From: Benincasa hispida
Lineage: Eukaryota > Streptophyta > Magnoliopsida > Cucurbitales > Cucurbitaceae
Length of the DNA: 64,000 bases
NCBI RefSeq assembly: GCF_009727055.1
Contig: NC_052350.1
Coordinates: 20,000,365-20,064,364, forward strand
Reading direction: 5' to 3'
Notes under the pieces: generated by a model
What the model was told of the DNA's origin: nothing
The model's input: the letters and a program-made list of their open reading frames with translations, nothing else
Database searches by the model: none
Position numbers and translations under genes: made by a program
Shown: one piece after another, positions 11,016 through 22,279 of the stretch
How positions within the stretch are numbered: the first letter of the stretch is position 1
Layout of the letters: every line of letters starts with the position of its first letter

Positions 11016-13257
11016 CCTCCATCTCCCACTCCCGACTTAGGAATTTGGCCATTACCTTGAAAAGTAGAAGTACTCAAACACATAGGATTAGCGGGATAAG
11101 AAGAATCAATCATAAAAAAAATTTCAATTTTACTTTTCTCATCAATTCAGGGAGACCCTTTGTCCACATCGATGATAGATTAGCTATCTTCAGAAAGGGT
11201 CTCCTTAGCAAAATAGATAAATTAGAGAGAGGGATAGAAGCATTCACATACAAAACATAAAAATCAACAAGAAACATTACACCATTAACTCTAACCAACA
11301 TGTCTTTCACTAATCCTAATGGCCTAATAATAGAGTGGTCAACTCTACATTAAAATATCGAGCGAGTGCAAGATGTGAGATTGAAATTCACAGAAGATAG
11401 GAGCAGGCATAATATTAATGGCGGACCCTAAATCTAGTATGGCATGTTCAAATTTCCTAATACCTATTTGACAAGGTATATAAAACATACTTGGGCTTCC
11501 TGCTTAATAGGTAAGTTACATGTGATAACCATCTCCTGCTTGACCATGTGCTCTTTCTTTTCCTCTTTCTAAGGAACTTCGACTTTGCTTTCTTTAGGAA
11601 TCTCAACCCAAACCTTCTTGCTCTTTTCAGTAGGGCTTCTGCCACAAAAAGACTCGACAGACTCCACCTCCTCCTTAAGTGATCCTCCCTAAGCAACAAT
11701 CAACCTATTAGGAAAAGGAGCACAAAGGATATTAGCTTTAAAATTTAAAGGTGGATCATATCTTATACCTCATCTTCTAAGTGCACTGGCAATTAGCTCA
11801 TCAGTATCCTTAGAACTTCCTTCACTTACAACCTCAACCTCAGGGCTCTCTACACAGTTCACAACATAAATGACACTAATATTATGCATATTGGGCACTG
11901 GTTGGGAAGGAAGCTTCTCATAATGGGTATCCAACTTGTTAACCGCATCGACTAGGTAAGAGATCTTAGAAGCCACACTAATCATATGAGAAGTAATAGT
12001 CTGTTAGAATTTCTCCTGGTTCTACTGAATCTGTATGGTAGACTTTGCAAGGCTTTTCACCATATCCTCAAAGGCATACTCAAACTACTATGCCCCTAGT
12101 GTCCTTGGTTGCCCCATCGATTATTGTACATCTCACCGCCTTGCTAATTTTCAATAGGCTCTTAAGATTTTGACCTTACAGAGCAAACCTATTTCACAAG
12201 AGTAAAAAGTTCAACAATTTTAGCTCTAAGGTTATTTACCTCTTCTAAAGATGTGGTTGACTGAGAGATACGATCTCTTGTTCTGAACTACAGGTTATTA
12301 TTAGTCATAGTAGAAATCAGCTCCATAGCTTGAGTGGGAGTTTTGTTCACAAGTGCTCCACCTACAGTTGGTTATTCTCAGCCATAGTAGAAATCACCTT
12401 CATAGCTTGAGAGGGGTTTTATTCACAAGTGCTCCACCTGCAGCTGTATAGATGTTACTCTTGTCTTATAGTAAACCCTTATAGAAGAAGTGAATCAGAA
12501 CGTGATCTTGGAACTGATGATTGGGGAAGCCAGCATAGAGGCGCTTAAACCTCACCCAATACTCATATAAAGACTTCACATGTCCCTATAAGGCACTGTA
12601 AATCTATTTTCTTATTTTAGTGGCTCTAGATGCTGGGTAAAAATTTGTCTAGAAACCTCTTCTTTATCTCTGTCTATATGGTGATGCATCTCGATGGCAG
12701 ATAGTATAACTAGTCATTTGCATCATCCTTCAAAGAGAACATAAAGGCTCGTAGGTTTAATTACTACTCAGTTACTCCGTGAGTGCACATTCCACTATAC
12801 ACGATGTGGATGTCCTTCAAGTGCTTGTGTGGATCCTCATCCGTACGTCTAGAAAAAGAAGGTAGTAAATGAATGAGACCAGTTTTTAATTAAAATTTAC
12901 CTGTGATCTCAAGATAAGTGATGTGGAGGGACTGCTGAGTAAGGTCAAGAGTTGAAAGCTCCTTCAGGATGAGCTCTTCAGGTTGTGCCATCATTTCTTA
13001 CTCAAACTACTCTTTAGGAATGCTCTTCTTCAACTGTGCCTTCAACATGGATTTGCTCCTCTAATGCTCTTCGTTCTCTAGCTTCTCTTCTTCGTCAACT
13101 TTCCTCCCTACCAAGCTCTGCAAAATACAACAAACAATTTCGATCCTTGGAGGATCAAATCATACAAAGGAAGAAAAATTCAAAAATGAAATAAGAATCG
13201 AAAACACTTTAAAACTAAAAAGAAAATACTTGGCTCCCTCACAACGGCACCAATTTA
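11016..13257 (-). pseudogene. Gypsy gag-protease remnant
   Basis: On the minus strand, order and motifs fit the internal region of a Ty3/gypsy element with its 5' LTR at 13258-14529. Near 12600-12850 gag is recognisable (HTHGVTE-like, then FSLKDDANDWLYYLPS). Near 12350-12450 come pieces with IAMKVISTMAENNQ-like sequence. At 11400-11460 a protease core reads LDLGSAINIMP. At 11110-11310 is the end of protease (KDMLVRVNGVMFLVDF, then RRPFLKIANLSSMWTKG). Stops and frameshifts are frequent, and RT and integrase are missing, cut off by the module at 10331-11015. A frame of 80 codons at 11457-11699 is a spacer piece rich in Lys/Arg. Confidence 0.7.
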
Positions 13258-14529
13258 GTTGGAACGGATTTTTTTGTTCAAATTCGGATTAAATAATTTA
13301 ACCGTATCCACCACAATAAACTGCTAGTCTTAGTGGCAAGACCGGGTCGAAAATAGGGAGCCTTCAAAATTCTTAAATAAAGTTTTTTCAATCCAACGGT
13401 AACCAAAGGGGGGTTTTGTGAAAGTTGTTTTGTTTTAAAAGAAATTAAATTGCATAAAATGAAATAAAATGCAAAAATTCAATTTGATAAAGCCTAGCTT
13501 GAGTTTTTTATGGAATCATGTATTCAATATATTCGGTCGCATAATTCTCATTTCTAGAGATATATAATTAATTTTACCTAACTGAATTAATTGGCACAAC
13601 TAGTTAATCCAACCTAATCAACTTATTAGCCAAATTTAAATCGATGAACAATGTACAAAGTCAAATTGACCTAATTGTATTAAGATCTAGGGAAAACCTA
13701 GGTTGAATATTCAACAAGAAACAATCTTAATTAAACATTCCGTTGATTCAATCCTAGGTTGATTAGAACAATATTCATCTAGGTGAATTGCAAGTTACCC
13801 TAACCTATTGCTTCTAATTGATTAACAAAATATTAAATATCATATATCAAATTTTAATTGAAAGCAAAGATCCTCCTAGACGTCTAATCTTATAATCGTA
13901 AACATTAAAAATAGAATCGAATTCGAAATTATAAAAAAACGATAGTTCGAAATCTCACAAACAATCAAATAGGTGAAAAATCCTAAACACCCAAGCTAGA
14001 TCCAGTATCTTAGCCCATAATAGACATAAAAAATGCTAAGGTAATGTTTTGATACATTCTCAAACTGAAATAAAAGAAGAGTGGAGAGAAATGGAACTAA
14101 GAGATGGCTAGAATTGTTAGAAATCGAGATTCTCTGACCTAGGTAGCTGAAACAACCATTTATAGTCATAGTCGCAGTGTTGCAACAATGGTAGGAACAT
14201 TGTAACGCTCTAGCCACAAAACAGACCACGAGCATAAGACAAGCATTGCTACGCTGCCTTAGATCCACACTTTCTGCCTTCTAGCCTAGCGTGAGAGCCT
14301 AGCGATAGGTTTGCGAAGCTGCTACATGTTCATTTCAGTCATTTTTTTCTTCTTTGAAGCCTGGATGCTGAAATTACCTTCAATTTGCTTCAAATTAACC
14401 ATGTTTAACTCCGGATGCTTGATTCTACCTCTTGAGTGCTCGATACCTACAAAATAGTAAAATAAACAAATAAAATCCTAAGACAATCTCGAATTAAGCA
14501 ATCCAGATAGCATATTTATAGTGCTATCA
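13258..14529 (-). mobile_element. Gypsy 5' LTR
   Basis: On the minus strand it begins TGATAGCACTATAAATATG at 14529 and is followed by TTGGTGCCGTTGTGAGGGAG at 13251-13232. That resembles a decayed primer binding site of the tRNA-Asp type (canonical start TGGCGCCGTTGCC). Its first few hundred bases resemble the LTR at 30324 on the opposite strand (for example CAAGAGGTAGAA and GGTTAATTTGAAGCAA). The 90-codon ORF at 13996-14268 inside it is not a gene. Confidence 0.7.
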
Positions 14530-15994
14530 GTAATGGAGCCCATGAAATAAGTAATGAAAATAAGAATGACAAGCATGGTTAAAATAGCTCACTTATTATT
14601 TATCTACAGCCTAGAATCTCCCTCTCTCATTTCCTCTCTCTCCCCTACTTCAATGTATGAGCTAGCACTTCTCTATTTTCTCTTTTTCTTTCTCATTGTC
14701 ACTGTTTATCTCATAAAAAAATGCTGCCTTCAGTTAAAATATATAGATTTTGACAAAAAGCTGAAAAAGAATAATGGAAGCACTAAAGGAATCTTATGAC
14801 TCATAAATTTTAACTAGGTTGTATGTTAGTAGTTGAATGTATGTTTATAGCCAAATACATCCTTTTCGTATTTGGCTATTTATCATTTTGATATGTTTTA
14901 AGAGGAGATTTTGATTTTTAAATTTCACGAGCTTTTGTGGAATTTTATTGGATGCCCCAAAAGGGACAAATAGAGAAAATATTTTTGGGCTTTGAAGATG
15001 AATATATTTGGGGTCGAGGTGTGATGAGGGTACAATACGGTTGTGTCAACCTAGTTGAGATATCGTGGTACACCTACTGATCCCTCAACCATATCGTATT
15101 TCTGTTAAAAAGAAAAATAAGTTTTTGTAGAATTCGATGCTTTATCTTAAAATTTTGGTTTTATATTGTTTTGAGAAATATTATGTAGAATTGGACAAAT
15201 GGAAGAAAGATGAAAGTACCTATATAATAAAAAAGAGGATATCTAGATAATTTATTTTAGAATGTTTTTTTACTGAAGAAAATTTCAAACAAATTGATCA
15301 TGATACTAACTATAGGAGCAAATTTATTTTATTTTTGTAAGGCTAGTTAAAAGTATTAATGTAACTTTTGAAAGTTCAAAGATATTTTATAAACGAGTAT
15401 TAACAGTTTGTGTTTACATATATATATATATACTAATAGATATATAACCAAAATTTGAAGGCTAACAAATATATACTAATTCAAAAAAATGTTATGGAGT
15501 CTGCAAAATAAGGAAAGAAAATATAAAAGGGATTACACACAAAAACTCGTTTGTATACCTTGTAGATTCCATAAATGTTTTAGATTTTAAATTATTTCGT
15601 TAAAAGCTTTTAACTTTAATTTTGGACTAATTTAACATTTTCGTCATTATTTTAAAATTTATAAAATTTCATTCTTTTCATATCTTACATCAATTTTGAA
15701 TTTCGACTTTTTTTTTATATATATTAATTTTACTTAATATTCATTTAAAGCAGAATATTTCAAATTAATGTTTTCTTCATTTTTATTAGTGGCATTTTCA
15801 ATATAGTAAAATGAAACAAAATATTTACAAATATAACAATGTCACTGTCTATTAGTGAAAGATACTGATAGATACTAATAGACTACTATCATCTATCATT
15901 GATAAACACTGATGGATGTCTATTAGTATTTATCACTAACAGATTGACACTTTACCATCCTTGAAAATATTTTTAGCGGTTTAGTCATTTAAAA
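14530..15994. other. AT-rich spacer with a palindromic CTATTAGT repeat
   Basis: No gene is supported; the 81-codon frame at 14554-14799 is hydrophobic and of low complexity. At 15846-15950 there is a quasi-palindromic array of CTATTAGTG, GATACTGATAGA and TATCATTGATAAACACTGAT units. At about 15018-15100 is a GC-richer segment (GTTGTGTCAACCTAGTTGAG onward) that looks like part of another repeat but was not identified. Confidence 0.5.
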
Positions 15995-16654
15995 ATAATC
16001 TATTTTTATTATTTATTCATTTAATTCTATCATTGGTTACATTCTAAAGGCATATTCATAAACAAAAATATAAACTAAAAAAATATAAACTAATTCAGAA
16101 ACATGTTATGTAGTCCAAAAAATAAAGAATGAAAATAAGATTGATAAAAGAAATTTTTACACAAAAAAAACAAAAAATGTTTTGTACACTGTATATTTTA
16201 TAAATATCTTAGATTTTAACTTATTTTGTTAAGAACGTCTAGGTTTAGTTTTGAACTAAATTAATATTTTCACCATTATTTCCAAATTCTTGAAATGTAT
16301 TTAATTCTTTCCTTATTTACATTATTTTTTAATTTTTTAATTTTTTTTTGTTATTATTAATTTCAATCTATATTCATTTACTGAATAATATTTCTAGTTA
16401 ATGTTTTTTTATTTTAGGAGATTTCGTTTATTTTCTTCTATATTCTTGACTAAAAGTCGACAAATTCGACATTAAAATCTCAAGTGTATGTCAATTATAC
16501 TAGCAATATACTTTAAAATGTAAATATAAATCATGTTCTATTTTTTATGTGCTAAAAAACATACTGAAAATGCAAATACATACCACATATATTGTTCAGT
16601 ATATAAGATGATAAATTATATAAATTGTCTTGTTTAAACACTTATCAAATATAC

Positions 16655-17231
16655 TAAGAGTGTTCATGGGTTAGGTTGGGTCGGGTTGTTTAAACACTTA
16701 TCAAATATACTTATCAAAACTCTTATGAAATAATGAATCCAACCCAAACAAACTATGAAATATTTAGGTTGTGTTGGTTTCACTTATTCGTGTCATTTAT
16801 ATAATTTTTTTTTCTAAAAATAAGTGAAAGGTTAATATGTACAAAATTTATTTAATTATTTTCATATATTAAATTTAGATTAATAACTCAATTTCAATTT
16901 ATATTATAAAAAATTTCTTTCCAAAGTGCAAAAACTATTTTTAGGTGTTGTGGGAGAATAAATTAACAAAAATTATGAAATAAAACTAAATATATGTAAA
17001 ACTAATTGCATCATAAGTAAAAATAACATTCTTTTAAAAAAAGCAATAAGTTTGGGTTGTTCAGGTTATTTTTGGTTATTTTATGTGAACTTATGAACCA
17101 ACAAACTCATAAAATTTTCATTTATTTGAACACAACCCAACCCAAAATGAATTGGTAACTCAATCCAAATCATACTTGTTAGGCTGGGTTGATCGAATTT
17201 TTTGGGTCATCGAGTTTTTCGAATACCCTTA
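16655..17231. mobile_element. hAT-like MITE, unit 2 copy
   Basis: The left end TAAGAGTGTTC and right end GAATACCCTTA are imperfect inverted repeats. They are flanked by an 8-bp target-site duplication, AAATATAC (16647-16654) and AAATATAT (17232-17239). Eight bases is the hAT length. The inside is AT-rich with GGGTTAGGTTGGGTCGGG and AACCCAACCC blocks and no coding capacity. Orthologous copies are at 50179-50678 and 58160-58641. Confidence 0.75.
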
Positions 17232-17329
17232 AAATATATCCTAGCTGGTTTATTTTTAGAAGATTCAAATATATATCGAATATATTATGTTGTACTTATC
17301 TAATAAACCTTTTTTTTTCTTTGAATCTT

Positions 17330-17735
17330 TTCGCCGAGTTTTCTTTTCTTTATATCTTTGCTTGTCATATTCAACAGGAAAACAAGGAAGGTCTTGAATT
17401 GCTTAAAACTGCAATTGCGAAAGCTGGTTATACTAGCCAGGTCAGTTTCGTTTATTACAGGAACAGTTTTCAGATTTATCGGAAAACGATTTTTACTTTT
17501 GTAGGTTTTGAAAAGAAGATTGTTTTGATTCATAACCATGATAAACTTCCCTTAAATGTATCTTTTGGTATTAATCTTGCTATATAATTTTAAAAAACAT
17601 GAATATGATAAATATTGTAATTGAATCAGACTTTTGCATAAAATGATAGTCCATTAAACATTCATGTAAATAACAAGAATGTTAAAATAATTGTGTAATT
17701 GAAACTATTTATTTAGATTATAGACCAAACACCTT
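17330..17735 (+). other. Unit-2-only 406-bp insertion carrying a gene fragment
   Basis: Units alpha (50760 region) and beta (58740 region) read straight from GAATCTT into GATAAATTTGG. Unit 2 has 406 bp between, bounded by CTT on both sides (three-base duplication or microhomology). It contains an enolase exon with intron flanks. There are no terminal repeats or Helitron-like ends, so filler DNA at a break repair is the simplest reading. A deletion shared by the other units is the alternative. Confidence 0.65.
17378..17440 (+). pseudogene. Captured enolase exon (63 bp) with splice sites
   Basis: These 21 codons read ENKEGLELLKTAIAKAGYT then SQ, a close match to the segment of plant cytosolic enolase just before its conserved VVIGMDVAASEFY block (known from the family). 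The exon is preceded by TTCAACAG (acceptor) and followed by GTCAGT (donor). It therefore came from genomic DNA with introns, not from a processed transcript. The last two residues differ from the usual GK. No other enolase exon is seen, so no enzyme can be made; it is a gene fragment inside the unit-2 insertion. Confirmation would be a match to the full enolase gene elsewhere in the same genome. Confidence 0.8.
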
Positions 17736-20589
17736 GATAAATTTGGTAGTGGGTCCATTGGCATGCAGAAAACAAATCAAAATTAACTCATACTAAAAAA
17801 GTAAATGGGAAAAAGATATTTAATGGTTTGAGTTTCTATTACTATATATGATACTGAGATACCAAATGTGTAGAACTTTCCTTTTAAACTATTAAAGGGC
17901 ATAAATGTCATATTGCATCATAATCTTTTTTCTTATTATTAATTTTCTTGTCACACTACTAATAAATTTTCTTCTATAACTTTAGTTACATATAATCCTT
18001 GTATTATAAAAATTTCAAATTTATTTAGTTAAATTATTAAATTGTTAATTAATAATTCATTAAATTAAAATATTTTAAGCCGTTTTTAGTTGATGAAAAA
18101 GATATTTTAGTTAGTAATTATACGTTATAATTAAATAAATAATTCAAATAAATTTCATTATTTTTAAGTAGAATAAAATTGTGTAAGAAATCCAATTTTC
18201 AACTCGAGAAAGTAATAAGTACTTGTCAATCCAAACATAGCACAAACGATGAGACACTTATTACCATAGTTTGATTCCATTTCCTTGCAATTGTTAAACT
18301 GAAGAAAAAGTAATAACTACCTTCTCCTTTTAACTTTGAGTTAGCTTCTACATTCATGTAGGAGTTCTACCACGAATCAAACAACTTTGAAATTACACTT
18401 TGATTTTGTAAGTCTAAAGAATAAAGTTCAACATATATATGGAGGTAGAAAAATTTGAATATCTGACTTTTTAGTTGTGATTATGCATTAGCCATATGAA
18501 GCTAAACTCAAGTTATGTAGTATCCCTAAAAAAACAAACTTACATCAATATAAATGGTAGTTTTCAATGAGCAAACAAGATGCCAAAATCCCAAGTACTA
18601 TATCCCCTCCTATATAAGAAACTCCACAATTCACAATTTTCTCACACAAATCGAACAGGGATTCTTTCATTCTTTGAGTCTCTACTGTCACACCCCGCCC
18701 CTAGACCATCTTCTAAGCCTGGGAGAGGGATGCGACTGCAACAGTTATCAACCCTTGAGCTAACACTTACTGCCTAATGATTCTTGCGGAATAACTCTGA
18801 TACCATATTATAACTTATACACAGCGGAATGATTAAGTCAAAGAGATAAACTATAACAGATTAAGTAGGCCCATCTTTTATTACGACAATGATATAACGT
18901 TTATACAACTTAAGGACTTAACAACAAAGTTTACAATGACAACCGTAAAAACTCTCCGGAAGTGTAATTGGGGTACGTGGCAGACCTTAACCTTAGCAGC
19001 ACCCTGGAACTCCTCATCTTTTGCTACCTGGGGGGGATTAAGAAAACATTTGAAGAGTGTGAGCTACTAAGCCCAGTGAGTGGTTCTTTTAAGATGAAAA
19101 TTCATTTTGAAAATCATCATTTTGGGAAACCAAGCACATAATAATAATCACAGTGTACCCATGCATGATCATGGATTTATTCATGCAATGATTAACCTTT
19201 ATTCCAAAATGCTACATGTGGCATGCATATCATATCATCAATCAATACAATCACCTATGGAAACCTTCCTAAGACCCCAATTCCCGTCAATGTGCACATC
19301 GACCATTTTATTTATCCCGCTAGTCATGCTTAGGTACTTGACCATATTTCCCGCCGGTCGTCACAGACTATTATTTCCCGCCGACCGAAGCCGGCCAATT
19401 TTTCCCGCCAAGCACCTTTTGTTAAGCATGCTAACCATATCTCGGGCATAATCGCAGTTTCCATAGTCACACACAAATAATATCATGGCAACATCATACT
19501 ACCAAAGCATAAAGCTTGTATCCACAGATGCATATATTCCAATATCAAAGTATAAAGCTAAGTGAATACTCATAATATGCATTTACTATCAACACTATAT
19601 AAACACACTTTATTTATCAAAGCAACATAACGCTCACGATATATCGAAACTATAATGCTATAACACCCACACTATGTGTTAATTATCAAATCTATAACAC
19701 TCACGACATATGCTAACTATCAAAACTATAACACTCACCTTAACTGCTTAGGAGCCTTTCTAATAGTTCCCTTTTCTACCTCGGGCTCCCTTTTTACCCC
19801 TAGAATCCAGATCTAATTTACGGCTTAGATTACTCATAGTTCTAAACCTTATTTTAAGATACTTCCTTCTACAAAACTATTCTTAAATGTCTCAAGAAGC
19901 TTACCATAAAATTGTAACTCATAACTCTTCATGGTTTAGCCGGAATCATCCAAATATCAAGACTGGCCCAGCTTACCTGATAGCTCGACCCCTCTGTCTT
20001 TTCCTCATTCTCCAACCCAATTCCTTAGAGCTTATTATCCGGCAGCCTCACCATGAAAACTAGACTCTCTTATCTTTCAAATAGCTTTGAAATTACATCA
20101 AACGCTCGAGTAGCTTGGGAAATCTCCTCGTCTCAAGTTGATGCATTCTCTTCCACCCTCACTGTCCAATGCACTCTATTCTCCCCCTCTTTTTACGAAT
20201 TTTATGATTTGTGATTTGAAAATGAAATCCCAATGGCTCTATTTATAGGCGTCCAAACCTCCTATGGTGTTGACACCACCTACTTGACTACATGGCCAAA
20301 TGTTTAATCCTCCCTTTATCAACGTAGGCTGACTTCACCTTGGTTCAATGTATTCTTCCCATACACATCCAACACAATTTCTTAGGGTTTAAGAATTCCT
20401 CTTAATCGGACACCTAAATTTTAATTGACATTTGCCCTTACATCTTCAAGCTTTGTTTGTATTCAATTTAGGGTTTTCAATGCATAATCCACACCAACGC
20501 GCCAAATACAACACATAAATGCCCAGCCATTCGATGCACAGGCGGTTTCCTTCGATCGTGTGGGCGTGACATTCGAATGAGGCGTTCAG

Positions 20590-20870
20590 GCTGCTCTCGC
20601 TCTCTCCACTCTCGTCTCTCCAACTTTCTTGCTCAAACTCTCGCTTTCTCCACTCTCGCAAAGGATCTCGTTCTCTCCAGCCTTCTCGCTAGCTTGGAAC
20701 TCGGTAGTGTTGCTCTCTCCCATTCTCTCGCTCAGCTAGTCTCGCTCTCTCCCATTCTCTCGCTCAACCAATCTCGCTCTCTCCCATTCTCTCACTCAAC
20801 CAGTCTCACTCTCTCCCATTCTCTCGCTCTAATCTCGCCCTCTCCATTCTCTCCAACTTCCTCCAATCTC
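20590..20870. repeat. Degenerate TCTCGCTCTCTCC array
   Basis: Many units of CTCTCGCTC or TCTCGCTCTCTCCCATTC lie in the solo LTR. The CT-rich array gives the 117-codon serine/leucine-rich frame, which is a low-complexity artefact. A shorter related array is at 6258-6354. Confidence 0.75.
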
Positions 20871-21052
20871 GTTAGCTACTGTAAATATGGTTTATGTCCG
20901 TGCAACTTCCACACGAATTTTCCCAAATAATTTTCTATATTTTCCTCAGTTCTTCAATCCTTTCTTCACTATTCAAGATTTAAGTCTTCAAGGTTTTCTC
21001 TTCTTTATTATCCTTTTAGGGTCCTCTCTACTCATATTCCAGGATCAAATAT

Positions 21053-21090
21053 CTGTCTCTTATACACATCTAGATGTGTATAAGAGACAG
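21053..21090. other. Nextera mate-pair junction adapter contamination (1 of 3)
   Basis: A perfect 38-bp palindrome: CTGTCTCTTATACACATCT followed by its own reverse complement. Each half is the 19-bp Tn5 mosaic end. This is the junction adapter of Nextera mate-pair libraries. It is also the source of the SYTHLDVYKRQ peptide in the overlapping ORF. It is an artefact, not plant DNA. Confidence 0.97.
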
Positions 21091-21304
21091 CTATAATACC
21101 TAACCATTATAGTTTACATTCACTTTTACTAATTGTTGATCCACAAAAGGTGACAATTATTACAGTTATTATGACAATTGTAAAATTATTAGATTATTTA
21201 CATAACATAGGATTTAACTTTCTCCTAATTAACCCCTTAATCACTTACTTAGGCAGGAAAATGGAGATCTGGGTTTCACATCTACACTCATCTTTTCTAT
21301 AAAC

Positions 21305-21955
21305 TGAAGTATAAAATAAGCTCAAGCAGACAAACAAAACTTCAATAACTCTTACATTTTTCTTTACAATTTGTTATAAAACTACTTGTATCAGCTAAAA
21401 ATGTATAAATATGCATCATTTACAATTTATAGTACAATCTTTTAGAAGCTTACAAGAAAGCTACAAGATCTGTAAAGAAAAAGTGTGAGTTAGCTCTTGA
21501 AATAAAGATTCTTCTCCTTCCCGTGGATGTAGGCACTGTATTGCCGAATCACGTATATAATCGTGTAGATCTTATTCTCTTCTTTCTTTTTATCATATTG
21601 CACGTTCTTCTTCTTCATCATTCACACAACAAAACTCACGCAAATAATCATAAAGAAAAGGGTTAGAAAGAGTTTTTCAGCAAACAAAGGAGAGAACGTG
21701 AGAGAGAAAGAAGAATTAATTTGTTTGAAATTCATTTCCCATCAGAGCAAAAGGCATCACTTCCATCAGGCAAAAGTAAGTGGATCTATCAGTGTGTTGC
21801 ACATTAGCTGGAAGATCGTGGAGCAACCAGGACCAAGTTATCTACTTACCAAAATTATTTGGGGCAACTAGGCTTAATCACGGTTTGGATCAGCAAAAGG
21901 GTCAGCTTCATCATTTGGGCTTTCATTCAAGAATTTCAAGTGTGCAGGCCCAACA
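21305..21955. mobile_element. Second solo LTR (651 bp) in the 5' UTR of ECA1-like copy 2
   Basis: It starts TGAAGTATAAAATAAGC and ends GGCCCAACA; on the minus strand this reads TGTTGGGCC...CTTCA, fitting a solo copia-type LTR. The flanks TAAAC (21300-21304) and CAAAC (21956-21960) are a 5-bp duplication with one mismatch, and the intact site is TCTACAAACAATGG in copies 1 and 3. No protein is encoded. It sits only about 20 bp downstream of the first solo LTR. Confidence 0.7.
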
Positions 21956-21961
21956 CAAACA

Positions 21962-22279
21962 ATGGAGGCAAAATCTATGAGCGCATCCAAGTTAAGGTTA
22001 GGACTTGTATTCCTTGTTTGCATACTCATTTTAGCACCATCAATGACGGCCCGCACAATTGCAGCAGCACCAAGTCCACTAGTATTAGAGGATTTATCTT
22101 TCTCAAATTGCACACCCTTTATTTTAGAGGCCACAATGTGTGTGATAGATGTGATCAAGCTTCCAGTTGCTCCTCATCCTTCTTGTTGCAAAGCCATTTA
22201 TGATATCAATGATTGTGCCCCCAAAATTTATCAACATATTCCTGACATGGGTGTGATTAAGAAAATATATGGTCTATGA
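21962..22279 (+). CDS. ECA1/EC1-like protein, copy 2 (damaged, promoter displaced)
   Basis: The 105-residue frame is complete: signal peptide about 1-30 and the prolamin-like region. It has five rather than six mature cysteines, since the final Cys103 of copies 1 and 3 is Tyr (KKIYGL). In this family the cysteines pair, so the loss should leave one unpaired. There are other changes such as Ser80 to Tyr and Glu88 to Lys. The native promoter is 3.3 kb upstream, beyond two solo LTRs. The start has the same ATGGAGGCAAA context. It is probably a pseudogene in progress, though an LTR could supply new transcription. I keep it as CDS because the frame is open. Confidence 0.6.
   Translation: MEAKSMSASKLRLGLVFLVCILILAPSMTARTIAAAPSPLVLEDLSFSNCTPFILEATMCVIDVIKLPVAPHPSCCKAIYDINDCAPKIYQHIPDMGVIKKIYGL

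Larger units (their letters stand above)
15995..18685 (+). promoter_or_regulatory. ECA1-like unit 2 upstream block with TATA box, cut from its gene
   Basis: The block is co-linear with 49520-51569 and 57495-60587. It holds a hAT-like MITE (16655-17231), a unit-2-only insertion with an enolase exon (17330-17735), and the ECA1-like promoter with TATATAA at 18611-18617. The 5' UTR is interrupted at 18686 by a solo LTR, so the start codon is now at 21962, 3.3 kb away instead of about 90 bp. Confidence 0.7.
18686..21280. mobile_element. Solo LTR, 2595 bp, in the 5' UTR of ECA1-like copy 2
   Basis: It begins TGTCACACCCCGCCCC and ends GGTTTCACA, the TG...CA ends of an LTR. It is flanked by a perfect 5-bp target-site duplication TCTAC (18681-18685 and 21281-21285). 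There is no internal coding region, so it is a solo LTR left by recombination. Length and TGTCACACCCC start suggest a gypsy chromovirus, by family resemblance only. It contains a TCTCGCTC-rich array (20590-20870) and a contaminating adapter at 21053-21090. ORFs within it (for example 19107-19451, 20577-20930) are not genes. Confidence 0.85.

Noticed and set aside
14554..14799. 81-residue hydrophobic ORF
   Set aside because: Low complexity, no homology recognised and no promoter features.
17189..17587. 132-residue ORF as a gene
   Set aside because: Only 21 codons match enolase; the rest is intron and repeat sequence in frame by chance.
20577..20930. 117-residue Ser/Leu-rich ORF
   Set aside because: Translation of a CT-rich repeat in a solo LTR.
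21053..21090. Perfect palindrome as a terminator or regulatory hairpin, or a natural Tn5-like insertion
   Set aside because: Identical 38-bp copies at three unrelated sites and exact match to a library adapter; no transposon body or 9-bp duplications.
20887..21096. ORF with C-terminal SYTHLDVYKRQL
   Set aside because: The peptide is the translation of the mosaic-end adapter, a common contamination marker.
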